A DNA stretch of 64,000 bases from Ectopseudomonas khazarica (GTDB lineage Bacteria; Pseudomonadota; Gammaproteobacteria; Pseudomonadales; Pseudomonadaceae), in NCBI RefSeq assembly GCF_004521985.1, contig NZ_SBHZ01000005.1, positions 1 through 64,000 on the forward strand, in the 5' to 3' direction. Made by a program: the position numbers and the translations under genes. Positions 51,305 to 60,532 of this stretch are shown here, piece by piece (the first letter of the stretch is position 1; the number at the start of each line of letters is the position of its first letter). The notes under the pieces are model-generated. The model did not search any database. It was given only the letters and a program-made list of their open reading frames with translations, and was not told the origin of the DNA.

Positions 51305-52390
51305 ATGCCTCCACTGAACGAAACCAAGATGCGCAACCCGACCTTCGAACAGAAAGCCTTCATCCTCCTGCTCGCGCTGGTGACCATCGCCTTCTTCTGG
51401 ATACTCCTGCCGTTCTACGGCGCCGTGTTCTGGGCGATGGTGCTCGCCGTGGTGTTCGCCCCGCTGCAGTCACGCCTCAATCAGCGCTGCAACGGCAGAC
51501 GCAACCTGACCGCCCTGCTGACGCTGACCATCTGCCTGCTGGTGGCGATCCTGCCGGTGATCTTCATCACCTCGGCAGTGGTGGCCGAGGGCACCAGCCT
51601 GTATGAACAGCTGGAGTCCGGCGAACTGGATTTCGGTGCCTACGTGACCAGCACCCTGCGCGCGCTGCCGCCGCCCATGCAGGAGCAACTGCAGCGCTTC
51701 GGCATCGCCAACCTCGACGGCCTGCGCGAGCAGATATCCAAGGGCGCCACGACCGGTAGCCAGTACCTGGCGACCAAGGTCTTCGCCATCGGCCAGGGCA
51801 CCTTCGAGTTCTTCATCAGTTTCGGGGTGATGCTGTACCTGCTGTTCTTCCTCCTGCGCGACGGCCAGGAGCTGGTGCGCAACATCCGCGTCGCCATCCC
51901 CCTGGCCGACAGCACCAAGCGCCGCCTGCAGATCAAATTCACCCGCGTGGTACGCGCCACGGTCAAGGGCAATGTCCTGGTCGCCGCAGTCCAGGGCGCG
52001 CTCGGTGGCTTCATCTTCTGGGCGCTGGGCATCTACAGCCCGCTGCTGTGGGGCGTGCTGATGGCCTTCCTGTCACTGCTGCCGGCCGCTGGCGCCGGCA
52101 TCGTCTGGGCCCCGGTCGCGCTCTACCTGCTGCTCAGCGGCAGCCTGTGGCAAGGCATCATCCTCACCGCCTTCGGCGTGCTGGTGATCGGCCTGGTGGA
52201 CAACATCCTGCGCCCCATACTGGTGGGCAAGGACACCCGCCTTCCCGACTACCTGATCCTCGTTTCCACCCTCGGCGGTCTCGCCCTGCTGGGTCTCAAC
52301 GGCTTCGTCATCGGCCCACTGGTGGCCGCACTGTTCGTGGCCAGCTGGAATCTGCTGGGGACGAAGAAGAAGGTCAGGTTGCCGGAGTGA
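51305..52390 (+). CDS. AI-2E transporter (PerM/YdiK) family membrane protein
   Basis: A 361-residue protein with about seven or eight membrane helices and the long soluble segment after helix 3 (about 100-190) typical of the AI-2E transporter superfamily; the DNILRPILVGKDTRLPDYLILVS signature helix region is present near residue 305. Family members include autoinducer-2 exporters and Na+/H+ antiporters; the substrate here is unknown. Start at ATG 51305 with an upstream GGGGA; an ATG at 51329 is possible. Confidence 0.87.
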   Translation: MPPLNETKMRNPTFEQKAFILLLALVTIAFFWILLPFYGAVFWAMVLAVVFAPLQSRLNQRCNGRRNLTALLTLTICLLVAILPVIFITSAVVAEGTSLYEQLESGELDFGAYVTSTLRALPPPMQEQLQRFGIANLDGLREQISKGATTGSQYLATKVFAIGQGTFEFFISFGVMLYLLFFLLRDGQELVRNIRVAIPLADSTKRRLQIKFTRVVRATVKGNVLVAAVQGALGGFIFWALGIYSPLLWGVLMAFLSLLPAAGAGIVWAPVALYLLLSGSLWQGIILTAFGVLVIGLVDNILRPILVGKDTRLPDYLILVSTLGGLALLGLNGFVIGPLVAALFVASWNLLGTKKKVRLPE

Positions 52391-52652
52391 ATACATCGTC
52401 GCAGTGCGGCCGTTCGCCCTGGCGCGCAGTCTTCACGACAGTGATAGAAAGGGTTCTCACACTGCCCGGTACTCGACATGGAATTCACGGAGTACCGAAC
52501 ACCTGCTGGCAACCCCGTCGTTCGGGTGACGCCGCTACGAACGAGCAGCCCGTCTTGTGGCCGTCAGATGAACAATGCCGGTCATACGACCGGCACTGTC
52601 TGCTCGCAGGCGGGTGGCCAGGACCGCCAAGCTCCTGGCCAGCGCGCCTGGA
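52391..52652. other. Intergenic region with one hairpin
   Basis: About 260 bp with no gene. A stem TGCCGGTC/GACCGGCA at 52576-52595 lacks a T tract. Confidence 0.4.
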
Positions 52653-52862
52653 TCACGTCCTGGATAAGCCGGCGCGGTACTCGGTGGTGGTGATTCCGGC
52701 ATAGCCCCAGTTATCGGTGTCGACTTCCTCGATCACGATGTGAGTGAGCTCGGGCTTCTTGTTCAGAACACGCTCCAGGGTCTCGGTGATTTCCTTGATG
52801 ACCTGGGCTTTCTGTTCGCGGGTGACCCCGTCGCGGGTGATGCGTACACTGACGAAAGGCAT
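52653..52862 (-). CDS. 4-oxalocrotonate tautomerase-family protein
   Basis: A 69-residue protein whose sequence after the initiator Met begins with Pro (MPFVSVRITRDGVT), the catalytic base of the tautomerase superfamily. The ATG at 52862 is fixed by this Pro1. An Arg pair near residues 7-9 and the IEEVDTDNWGYAG loop fit family members. The native substrate is unknown. It is downstream of the SDR gene by about 69 nt and may be co-transcribed with it. Confidence 0.9.
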   Translation of the reverse strand: MPFVSVRITRDGVTREQKAQVIKEITETLERVLNKKPELTHIVIEEVDTDNWGYAGITTTEYRAGLSRT

Positions 52863-52931
52863 GGTGATGCTCCTGTGGTTGGGGAAGGGATCTGCTGGCG
52901 GTGGCACGGCAGTGGCCGCGTCATCCGCCGG

Positions 52932-53666
52932 TTACCATTTTCCGCTGCTCATGCCGCCATCGACCGGCAGCACCACGCCCGTGGTGAAACTGGCGCCAGC
53001 CAGGTACAGCACGGCCTCGGCGATGTCCTCGACCTGCCCGATGCGTCCTGCCGGTTGCAGGCCCTTGAGGAAATCATGAGTCGCCGGATCGTGCATCGGT
53101 GTCTCGATGATGCCAGGTGCCACCGCGTTGACCTGGATATTGTGCGGCGACAGCTCCAGCGCCAGTGCGCGGGTGACCTGGTTGAGGCCGCCCTTGATCA
53201 GCACCGGCAGCGCGGCGGGCACGTCGATATTGGCCTGCAGCGCGATGGCCGCGGTGATGGTGATGATCTGCCCCTGACGACGCTCGATCATGTGCGCGGC
53301 AGCCGCCTGGGAGGCATAGACCACGCCCTTGAGGTTGGTCTCCAGCAGGCTGTCGACATCCTCCGGGCTGTAGTCGAGGAAAGGCTTGGGCAGGAAGAAA
53401 CCGGCGTTGTTGACCAGCACATCGACCTGGCCGAACGCTTCGATGCCGGCATCGATCAACTGGCGAGCGGTCTGCGGCAGGGCGATATCGCCTGCCACGC
53501 CAACGAAACCGGCGGGGTTGCCCAGTTGCGCCCTGGCCTGCTCCAGCCGCTCGGCGCTGCGCGCGTTGCCCACCACATTGAACCCCTGGGCGAGGAAGGC
53601 CTTGGCCAGGCCGAAGCCGATGCCGCTGGAGGCACCGGTGATCACTACCGTTCTGTTGTTGCTCAT
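52932..53666 (-). CDS. SDR-family protein with altered active site
   Basis: A 244-residue classical-size SDR: cofactor motif TGASSGIG (10-17), NNAG (86-89), structural Asn111 and the PG segment after strand 6. The catalytic YxxxK is replaced by PVLIK (154-158): Lys158 is kept but Tyr is Pro. The usual Ser position reads TAA (138-140). It may have a different chemistry, use another residue, or be non-enzymatic. Divergent from a LysR regulator that likely controls it. I recall that related Pseudomonas and actinobacterial sequences share this variant, which I could not verify. Confidence 0.85.
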   Translation of the reverse strand: MSNNRTVVITGASSGIGFGLAKAFLAQGFNVVGNARSAERLEQARAQLGNPAGFVGVAGDIALPQTARQLIDAGIEAFGQVDVLVNNAGFFLPKPFLDYSPEDVDSLLETNLKGVVYASQAAAAHMIERRQGQIITITAAIALQANIDVPAALPVLIKGGLNQVTRALALELSPHNIQVNAVAPGIIETPMHDPATHDFLKGLQPAGRIGQVEDIAEAVLYLAGASFTTGVVLPVDGGMSSGKW

Positions 53667-53759
53667 GTCGTTTCTCCCGCTGAGAAGGCGCCCTGGGCGC
53701 CGTTGGGAGAACTATATTTTTGCCATGAAAGCAGATAAATATGACTTCAATAACTTCAG

Positions 53760-53779
53760 TTGATACATGGTGTAATCAA
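53760..53779. promoter_or_regulatory. Candidate LysR-type operator
   Basis: An interrupted palindrome TTGATACATGGTGTAATCAA directly before the lysR-type gene and within the divergent promoter. It contains a T-N11-A pattern. Likely autoregulation and control of the SDR gene. Confidence 0.45.
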
Positions 53780-53781
53780 TC

Positions 53782-54702
53782 ATGCCGCGCCAATTCGACG
53801 ATGTACTGCTTGGCAGCATCGAACTGTTCTGCCTCGCTGCCGAGCTGGGCAGTTTCACCGCGGCAGGGCTGGCCGCGGGCGTGACGCCAGCGGCGGTCAG
53901 TCGCTCGATCGGCCGGCTGGAGGAACGCCTGGGCTCCAGACTGTTCGTGCGCACGACCCGCAGCATTCGCCTGACCGAAGGTGGCCGTGGCTACTACGAG
54001 CAGTGCCGCCAGGCGTTGACCCAGCTGGTCGAGGCGGAGCGCGCGGTCAGCGGCCAGCAGCAGGAACCCTCGGGGACGCTGCGCATCAGCCTGCCCACCA
54101 CCTATGGGCACCACCGCATCCTGCCGCTGATGCCGGAGTTTCGCCGCCGCTACCCCAAGGTGCAGGTCGACATCCACCTGGGCAATCGCAACATCGACTT
54201 CGTCGCTGAAGGTTACGACCTGGCCATCCGCGTGCGCGCGCAGCCGGATTCGAGCCTCATCGCGCGGCCGCTGGAAGACGCCCGCCTGGTGGTGGTGGCC
54301 ACTCCCGACTACCTGGCACGCGAAGGCGTCCCACAGACGCTGGACGACCTCGAGCGGCACGACTGCATTCAGTTCGAGCTGCCCAGCAGCGGGCGGCGCA
54401 TCACCTGGCTGTTCAACGATGACGGCGAGGAGCGGGAGGTTGTCAGCGCCGGGGGCTGCACCTGCTCGGACGATGTGCTGGGTGGAGTGACCTTGGCCAA
54501 GCACGGCGCCGGGCTGTTCCAGACCTACCGCTTCATAGTCGAGCGCGAACTGGCCGAGGGCTCGCTGGTCGAGGTGCTGCAAGCGTTCGCCGGGCGCTCG
54601 CGGCCCTTCACCCTGCTCTATCCGAGCGGCAGGCACATGCCGTTGCGTCTGCGCGCCTTCATCGATTTCATCATGGACAAGCAGCGCCAGTGGAGCGCCT
54701 GA
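53782..54702 (+). CDS. LysR-family transcriptional regulator
   Basis: A 306-residue LTTR. The winged helix-turn-helix (1-65) has VTPAAVSRSIGRLEERLGSRLFVRTTR and the effector-binding domain spans 90-295. It is divergent from the SDR gene, the arrangement of an LTTR and its target. The effector is unknown. Confidence 0.92.
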   Translation: MPRQFDDVLLGSIELFCLAAELGSFTAAGLAAGVTPAAVSRSIGRLEERLGSRLFVRTTRSIRLTEGGRGYYEQCRQALTQLVEAERAVSGQQQEPSGTLRISLPTTYGHHRILPLMPEFRRRYPKVQVDIHLGNRNIDFVAEGYDLAIRVRAQPDSSLIARPLEDARLVVVATPDYLAREGVPQTLDDLERHDCIQFELPSSGRRITWLFNDDGEEREVVSAGGCTCSDDVLGGVTLAKHGAGLFQTYRFIVERELAEGSLVEVLQAFAGRSRPFTLLYPSGRHMPLRLRAFIDFIMDKQRQWSA

Positions 54703-54714
54703 ACCTTGCCCGCC

Positions 54715-55023
54715 TCAGACGGCGCCGCCCTCGGCGCCGAGCGCGGCATGCGTACGCAGCTCCTCGTCAATGAATGCGGCAATCATCGCGCGGTACACCT
54801 GCTCGACCACCTCGGCCGAGGCCCCGCGCTCACTGGCGAGCGCCCGCACCTTGGCGATGACCTGCTCGACGCGTGCCGGGGCACGTACATCGGCACCGTC
54901 CTTCTTGAACCGTGCCGCCTGCGCGACGAAACCACCGCGCCTGGCGATGAGCTCGACCATGGCGCGGTCGATCTCATCGATACGCTGGCGCACGTCCTCG
55001 AGGGAGCTGCATTGCACGTCCAT
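54715..55023 (-). CDS. Monofunctional chorismate mutase (AroQ class)
   Basis: A 102-residue all-helical protein of the type II chorismate mutase fold. Active-site residues in register: R12, R28/R29, K40/K41 and R51. The position of the catalytic Gln (Q88 in E. coli, Q90 in PchB) appears to be Glu (IAAFIDEEL, E87/E88). It has no fused prephenate dehydratase domain and no signal peptide. It could be a chorismate mutase or an isochorismate-pyruvate lyase-like enzyme; there is no siderophore gene nearby. Convergent with the LysR gene, 12 nt apart. Confidence 0.8.
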   Translation of the reverse strand: MDVQCSSLEDVRQRIDEIDRAMVELIARRGGFVAQAARFKKDGADVRAPARVEQVIAKVRALASERGASAEVVEQVYRAMIAAFIDEELRTHAALGAEGGAV

Positions 55024-55126
55024 ATGATGATGTCCTGTGGTGATTCACGTCGGGGGCCATCACGTTAGTGAGCTGACGGCCAGACGTCCAGCGCAACGCC
55101 CTGCGACGCGACACAGGCAGCCGGCT

Positions 55127-56827
55127 TCAGTGGTACTCGATGCGGTTGCGCCCGCCGCGCTTCGCGCAGTACAGGGCGATGTCGCTACGTGACAGGGCGG
55201 CCTCGACGTTGCTGTCGTTGGCGGTGAGCGATGAGATACCCACGCTGACGGCCAGGAATATCTGCTCGCCGGCATGCAGGATCGGCGTCCTGGCCAGCTC
55301 GCTCTGGATGCGGGTGGCGAAATGCGTGGCCTGTTGCTGGTCGGTCTCGCTGAGCACCACGGCGAACTCTTCGCCGCCCAGGCGTCCGGCGGTATCGCTC
55401 TTGCGCAGCTGCGCGCAGAGGATGGTGGCGAAGTGGCGCAGGGCCTGGTCGCCGACGTTGTGCCCCCAGCGGTCGTTGATGGTCTTGAAGTAGTCCAGGT
55501 CGAACATCAGTATCGCCGCACTCTGGCCCGAACTGCGTTGCAGGCGCGCCAGCTCGATCTCGAGCTGACGCATGAAGTGACGGCGATTGGCGAGCTGGGT
55601 AAGGAAGTCGGTGGTGGCGAATGCCTGCAGCTCGGCCTCGATCTGCTTGCGCTCGGTCACATCGGTCATGAAACCGTGCCAGAGCACGCTGCCGTCGCCC
55701 TGGCGACGCGGGCAGGCCTCGACCTCGCACCAGACCACGTCGCGCCCCGGTACCTGCACGCGGAATTCGTGGTGCCAGGGCGTCAGCTGTTCGGCGCAGC
55801 GCGTGAAGGTGTCCAGGAAGGCGTCCTGATCATCCGGATGGACGACCGTCGTCAGCGCCTGGGCATCCTGCATCAACTGCGTGGCGCTGAGGCCACAGAT
55901 CGCTTGCGCACCGGCACTGACGTAAGTGAAGGCAGGCTCACCCTGCAGCGGGCGCAGGAACTGGAAGACCATGCCGGGTATCTCGTTGGTGAGGTCCGTC
56001 ATCAGCTCGACGGTCTGCTGCACCTGATCGGACAACCGGCGTATGGCGGTGATGTCGGTGGTGGTACCGATCATCCGCAACGGCTGGCCATCGCTGTCAC
56101 GCTCGACCACCTTGCCACGGCTGCACACCCACTTGTACTGACCATCCCGGCAGAGCAGCCGGTGCTCCACTTCATAGGCCTCGGTGCGTCGCTCGAGGTG
56201 TGCCTGGATGGTCGCACGCACGTAGTCGAGTTCGGACGGATGAACCCGCGTGTAGCTCTCTTCGATGCGGTTGCCGATTTCATGGTCGGCATAGCCCAGC
56301 AATGCCTTCCAGCTGCTGGAGTAGTGAATCTCACCGCTGCTGACGTTGCGGTCCCAGATGCCGGTGCCGCTGCCGGCGATGGCCAGCGCCATGCGCCGCT
56401 CGCTCTCGCGCAGGGCCGCCAGTTCATGCCGTTGCCTGGCGTCCTTCGCCTCGCGCTCCAGCAGATCGAGCACCAGCCAGGCGAACTCCTGCAGGGCCTG
56501 TTCCTGGCTGGCGTCCAGCAGCCGATGGGTCTCATCGAGCAGATAGAGGCAACCGAGCTGCCCGCCCTGACACGCCAGCAACGGCCAGACCACCAGGATG
56601 CGCAGGTGCTGGATCTCAGCGAGTGGACCGGCCTCGCGGGCATCCGCGATCTGCCGTCGTTGCGTATCGCTCAGCCCGGCACTGGCCCAGATACGGCGCG
56701 TGCGCCCCTCGCCCGCGACCAGCACACAGGCCGGTACAGCGAAATGGGCACAGATCAGGCGGACCATTCCGTCGAACCGCTCGTCATTGGCGCTGGCAGT
56801 TGTATTGATCGACCCCAGGGGCTGCAT
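55127..56827 (-). CDS. GAF-PAS-PAS-GGDEF diguanylate cyclase
   Basis: A 566-residue sensor: GAF-like domain (about 12-145), PAS domain with PAC tail (about 160-280), second PAS/PAC (about 300-395), and a C-terminal GGDEF domain. The active site is GGEEF (484-488) with the allosteric I-site RKSD five residues upstream (475-478), so it should make c-di-GMP with product inhibition. No transmembrane helices, so cytoplasmic. The start is uncertain; ATGs at 56827, 56878 and 56926 all lack good ribosome sites, and I chose the one nearest the GAF domain. Confidence 0.88.
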   Translation of the reverse strand: MQPLGSINTTASANDERFDGMVRLICAHFAVPACVLVAGEGRTRRIWASAGLSDTQRRQIADAREAGPLAEIQHLRILVVWPLLACQGGQLGCLYLLDETHRLLDASQEQALQEFAWLVLDLLEREAKDARQRHELAALRESERRMALAIAGSGTGIWDRNVSSGEIHYSSSWKALLGYADHEIGNRIEESYTRVHPSELDYVRATIQAHLERRTEAYEVEHRLLCRDGQYKWVCSRGKVVERDSDGQPLRMIGTTTDITAIRRLSDQVQQTVELMTDLTNEIPGMVFQFLRPLQGEPAFTYVSAGAQAICGLSATQLMQDAQALTTVVHPDDQDAFLDTFTRCAEQLTPWHHEFRVQVPGRDVVWCEVEACPRRQGDGSVLWHGFMTDVTERKQIEAELQAFATTDFLTQLANRRHFMRQLEIELARLQRSSGQSAAILMFDLDYFKTINDRWGHNVGDQALRHFATILCAQLRKSDTAGRLGGEEFAVVLSETDQQQATHFATRIQSELARTPILHAGEQIFLAVSVGISSLTANDSNVEAALSRSDIALYCAKRGGRNRIEYH

Positions 56828-57053
56828 AGGACGTCTGCTTCGCTTGGACCGCACAAGACATTGATAGTGATACGCCATTAGTACGCTGGCGTCTAATCGT
56901 TCGTCACGCGCCGGCCCGGGGAGCATTCCCGCGCCAGGCACTCGCCGAGTGGCCATGGACGCGGAGCGGTCCCCTGCCCCGAGCAGGAAAGCGCTCTATC
57001 TCGGCTATTGCACCGATGCCGGGAGATTCATGGATGGTCGAACGCAGACTATT

Positions 57054-57068
57054 TGTTATGGTATAACA
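57054..57068. promoter_or_regulatory. Zur box upstream of the TonB receptor gene
   Basis: TGTTATGGTATAACA, a 6-3-6 palindrome, matches the gammaproteobacterial Zur core TGTTATANTATAACA with one difference. It lies 95 bp before the receptor ATG, in promoter range. Confidence 0.65.
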
Positions 57069-57162
57069 TCCACATTCGCACACTTCAGCGAACGCACCGA
57101 ACGGCCCATCCGTGATCGGCCATGCGCACCTCCCTCCCAGAAACGCAGTACTAGGATCCCCG

Positions 57163-59211
57163 ATGAAAACCACCTCGGCCTCCCTCGCCGTTCTGTCGGC
57201 GCTGGTATCGACCGACCTCCACGCCGCTCGCCCCAACGACGCCAGCGTCTCCCTCGGCGCCGTCTACGTGACCCCCGAGAAACGGAATGTCCTCGGCACC
57301 GAACGCATCCTCACCTCGGTGGACGTGATGGGCAGCGAGCGCATCGAACAACAGAACGTGAGCAACAGCTGGGAACTGCTCGGCCAGATGCCCGGCATCC
57401 AGCTGACCGAAACGCGCATGGGCGCCGAGTCTGGCAAGGCGACCTTGCGCGCCTTCAATGGCGAGGGCTACATCAACGGCATCAAGGTGCTGATCGACGG
57501 TATCCCGAGCAACGTCAACAGCGGCAACCAGCGCTTCATCGACATGCTGTTCCCGCTCGACATCGACTACATCGAAGTGGTGCGCGGCACCAACGATCCG
57601 CGCTACGGCCTGCACAACATCGGTGGCAACATCAATTTCGCCACGCGCCAGGGCGGCAACTACACCGACGGCCGCGTCACCTACGGCAGCTTCGATACCC
57701 GGGAGATGCAACTGGCACTGGGCCGCGAGGAAGGCAACTTCGCGCAGAACTACATCCTCGCCAAACAGGACAGCGAAGGCTTCCGTGACCACAGCCGCTC
57801 CAACAAGTACTCGCTGGGAGGCAAGTGGTTCCTCAGCGACGACACGCAGGCCTTCAGGCTCGGCCTGGTCGCCCGCCTCTATCACCACCAGGCCGAAGAG
57901 CCAGGTTTTCTCACCGCCAGCCAACTGGCCGCCAGCCGCACGCAGTCACCGGAGAAGAACGGCAACGACGACAGCGACCGCGACATGAAGCACCTGAGCC
58001 TGCATGCCGACGTCCGCCTCGCTGACGCACTCGAGCTGAGCAACAAGCTCTACTACAACAGCTACGACGATGACCGCCGGGTAACCTTCAGCGACTACCA
58101 ACCCGGCAACGCCCCGCGCCAGCGCCGCCTCTGGAACGAGCGCCAGACAGGTGTACTGAGCAACCTGACCTGGCGCGCCAATGACCTGCTGACGCTCGAC
58201 GGCGGCATCAACCACGAGCAGCAGAACAACGAGTACCAGCGCTATCGATTCAACCATGGCGTGCCCACGAACTTCGATGCCACGCCAGCACGCGTGCAGA
58301 ATGACGAGCGCTACACGCTGTACAACAGCGGTGCCTACGTGCAGGCGATCATCCAGGCCAGCGAAAAGTTGCAGATCATCCCTGCCTACCGGGTGGACCG
58401 GTTCTCCGGCAACAGCGAGATGCTCGGCGGGGTGAAGGCCGAGCTGCAGGACTACGGCTGGATTCGCCAGCCCAAGCTGAGCGTCGTCTACAGCCTGAGC
58501 GAGGACATCAACCTGTACGCCAACTGGGGGCGCACCTTCCAGATCCTCACGGGCTCGACCAACCCCGCCTACCTGACCGCCGGACAACCGCGCTACAGCC
58601 CGTCGATCAACACCGGCAAGGAAATCGGCATCAAGTTCAAGCCATTCGCGGACAGCGAAGCGCGCATCGCCGTGTGGCAGCAGGACGCCACCGACGAAGT
58701 GGCCAACATGCCGGCAACCGGCACCAACGTCGGCCTCGGGGAAACCCGCCGGCGTGGCGTCGACCTGCAGATCAATGCCACCCTGACGGATCGCTGGAGC
58801 GTCTGGGCATCCCATTCCTATCAGGAAGCCAAGGTGATCAGCGCGTACTCCGGCGGTGAATCGCTGGCCGGCAAGGAGGTGTTCTCCACGCCGCGCTACA
58901 TCAGCAACCTGGGCACCGACTACCAGTTCGACCACGCCTGGCGCATCGGCCTGCAAGCCCGCGCGCAGGGTGACTACTACATCGACGAACACAACGCCCA
59001 GGGCAAGTACGGCGGCTTCGCGGTGCTCGATGCCAGCATCCACTACCAGCTCGACGACAGCACCAGCCTCGACCTGCAACTGAAGAACCTGACGGACCGC
59101 GAATACGAGTACGTGTGGTTCGACAACTTCTTCTGGGGCGGTGACGATCAGGCAATGTTCTCCCCGGCACCAGGTCGCTCGGCGTACCTGTCGGTCAACA
59201 TCAAGCTGTAG
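57163..59211 (+). CDS. TonB-dependent outer-membrane receptor, probably zinc-related
   Basis: A 682-residue receptor: signal peptide 1-21, a possible TonB box near VYVTPEK (about 33-40), a plug domain (about 45-165, with the EVVRGTNDPRYG motif) and a 22-strand barrel ending in a terminal hydrophobic residue pattern (SVNIKL). The ATG at 57163 follows AGGA. The upstream Zur box suggests it imports zinc or a zinc-carrying ligand under zinc limitation; the ligand cannot be read from sequence and no other uptake gene is adjacent. Confidence 0.9.
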   Translation: MKTTSASLAVLSALVSTDLHAARPNDASVSLGAVYVTPEKRNVLGTERILTSVDVMGSERIEQQNVSNSWELLGQMPGIQLTETRMGAESGKATLRAFNGEGYINGIKVLIDGIPSNVNSGNQRFIDMLFPLDIDYIEVVRGTNDPRYGLHNIGGNINFATRQGGNYTDGRVTYGSFDTREMQLALGREEGNFAQNYILAKQDSEGFRDHSRSNKYSLGGKWFLSDDTQAFRLGLVARLYHHQAEEPGFLTASQLAASRTQSPEKNGNDDSDRDMKHLSLHADVRLADALELSNKLYYNSYDDDRRVTFSDYQPGNAPRQRRLWNERQTGVLSNLTWRANDLLTLDGGINHEQQNNEYQRYRFNHGVPTNFDATPARVQNDERYTLYNSGAYVQAIIQASEKLQIIPAYRVDRFSGNSEMLGGVKAELQDYGWIRQPKLSVVYSLSEDINLYANWGRTFQILTGSTNPAYLTAGQPRYSPSINTGKEIGIKFKPFADSEARIAVWQQDATDEVANMPATGTNVGLGETRRRGVDLQINATLTDRWSVWASHSYQEAKVISAYSGGESLAGKEVFSTPRYISNLGTDYQFDHAWRIGLQARAQGDYYIDEHNAQGKYGGFAVLDASIHYQLDDSTSLDLQLKNLTDREYEYVWFDNFFWGGDDQAMFSPAPGRSAYLSVNIKL

Positions 59212-59305
59212 CGCCGCGTGCCGGAATCGCCGATCCGCAGGGTCGGCTTGCCGGCGCCTGCGATACGTGCCACCTCGCACCGCCGCCCGCTGACGGCGTG
59301 GGCGA

Positions 59306-60445
59306 TCAGAGATACTTGAGCCAGCGCATGTCCCGCCGCCGCGCCTTGAGCCGGGCGAACGAGCGCGTCGGGGCGAACAGCAGCAGCGCGAGCGCCAGCG
59401 TCATGAGCCAGAGCCAGTGCACCGCAGCGAAGCCGAAGTAATGCCCCTGGTTGCTCCCCCAGATCGCCAGGGCCGCGATGTAGAGCAGCTTCAACACGTA
59501 CAGGTGCAGCAGGTAGAAGAACATCGGCGCACTGCCGAACACGGCCAGCGTGCCCACCATGCGCCCGTCGTTGCGCCGCTCGAAGGCCGCCAGCAGCAAC
59601 AGGCCAAGCCCCAGCGTCAACGCCAGGAACAGCAGTGACGGCGGGTACTTGGTGAGGTTGAACAGGCTCATCAGGGTCTGCATGCCCGTCGCCTCGACCG
59701 CCCAGGGTTTCTCGCCGTAGCCATTGAGCAGACGCAGCACCACGAACAGCCCCAGTGCGGCGCAGCCGGCGACGCGCAGGTAGCGGCTCCGCTGCTGCGG
59801 CGTGCAGGTGCCGCGAAACCAGGGGCCGAGCGCATAACCCAGGGCGATCACCCCGATCCACGGCAGCAGCGGGTAGGACGTGCGCAGGCGCACGGAGTCG
59901 CCAAGCTGGATCCAGCCACGCTCATGCAACACCGCCCAGGGAATGTGCAGCGCCGACTGCGGGTCGACATGCAGCCCATCGAGCAGGTTGTGCCCCGCCA
60001 CCAGCAGCAGCCCCAGGCCCGCCAACCAGGTCCTGGGCAGCCATAACAGCAGCGCCAGCGCCAGCATGCTCAGGCCGATGGCCCAGATGACCTGCAGGTA
60101 GATGACCGTGGGCGGAAACTGGAAGGTCCAGGCGAAATTGACCAGGGTGAACTCCAGCACCAGCAGAAAGAGTCCGCGCTTGAACAGGAAGGCACTGGTC
60201 GCCGCCCGGCTCATCTGCTTCTCGCCGTAGAGAAACGCCGAAAGCCCGGTCAGCAGAATGAACACCGGCGCACACAGGTGCGCCAGGGTGCGGCTGAAGA
60301 ACAGCGCCGGATCGGTGCTGCTCACGTCCATCGGGTCTGCGACCTGCTGATGCAGGTAAAAGGTTTCGCGAACGTGATCGAGCAGCATGAGAAGGATGAC
60401 CAGGCCGCGCAGGGCGTCGATCGAGTGCAGACGTGAGGAGGACAT
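59306..60445 (-). CDS. Acyltransferase-like membrane protein (DUF1624/HGSNAT-type)
   Basis: A 379-residue protein with about ten membrane helices and the N-terminal RLHSIDALRGLVILLMLLDHVRE, where the conserved His/Arg of the heparan-alpha-glucosaminide N-acetyltransferase-like family lie. Family members probably acylate envelope sugars; the substrate is unknown. The ATG at 60445 follows GAGGAG. Convergent with the TonB receptor, separated by 94 bp. Confidence 0.82.
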   Translation of the reverse strand: MSSSRLHSIDALRGLVILLMLLDHVRETFYLHQQVADPMDVSSTDPALFFSRTLAHLCAPVFILLTGLSAFLYGEKQMSRAATSAFLFKRGLFLLVLEFTLVNFAWTFQFPPTVIYLQVIWAIGLSMLALALLLWLPRTWLAGLGLLLVAGHNLLDGLHVDPQSALHIPWAVLHERGWIQLGDSVRLRTSYPLLPWIGVIALGYALGPWFRGTCTPQQRSRYLRVAGCAALGLFVVLRLLNGYGEKPWAVEATGMQTLMSLFNLTKYPPSLLFLALTLGLGLLLLAAFERRNDGRMVGTLAVFGSAPMFFYLLHLYVLKLLYIAALAIWGSNQGHYFGFAAVHWLWLMTLALALLLFAPTRSFARLKARRRDMRWLKYL

Positions 60446-60532
60446 GGACGGCTTCGGCAGGGGCTGAATGAAACGTAATACTGTAACTTTTCAACCACTC
60501 CCGGTGCCAGCGAAACCGTCAGGCCTGCTCGA

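Noticed and set aside
54715..55023. pchB, isochorismate pyruvate lyase
   Set aside because: The fold fits, but the active-site Gln is absent and no pch genes are nearby, so the specific name is not supported.
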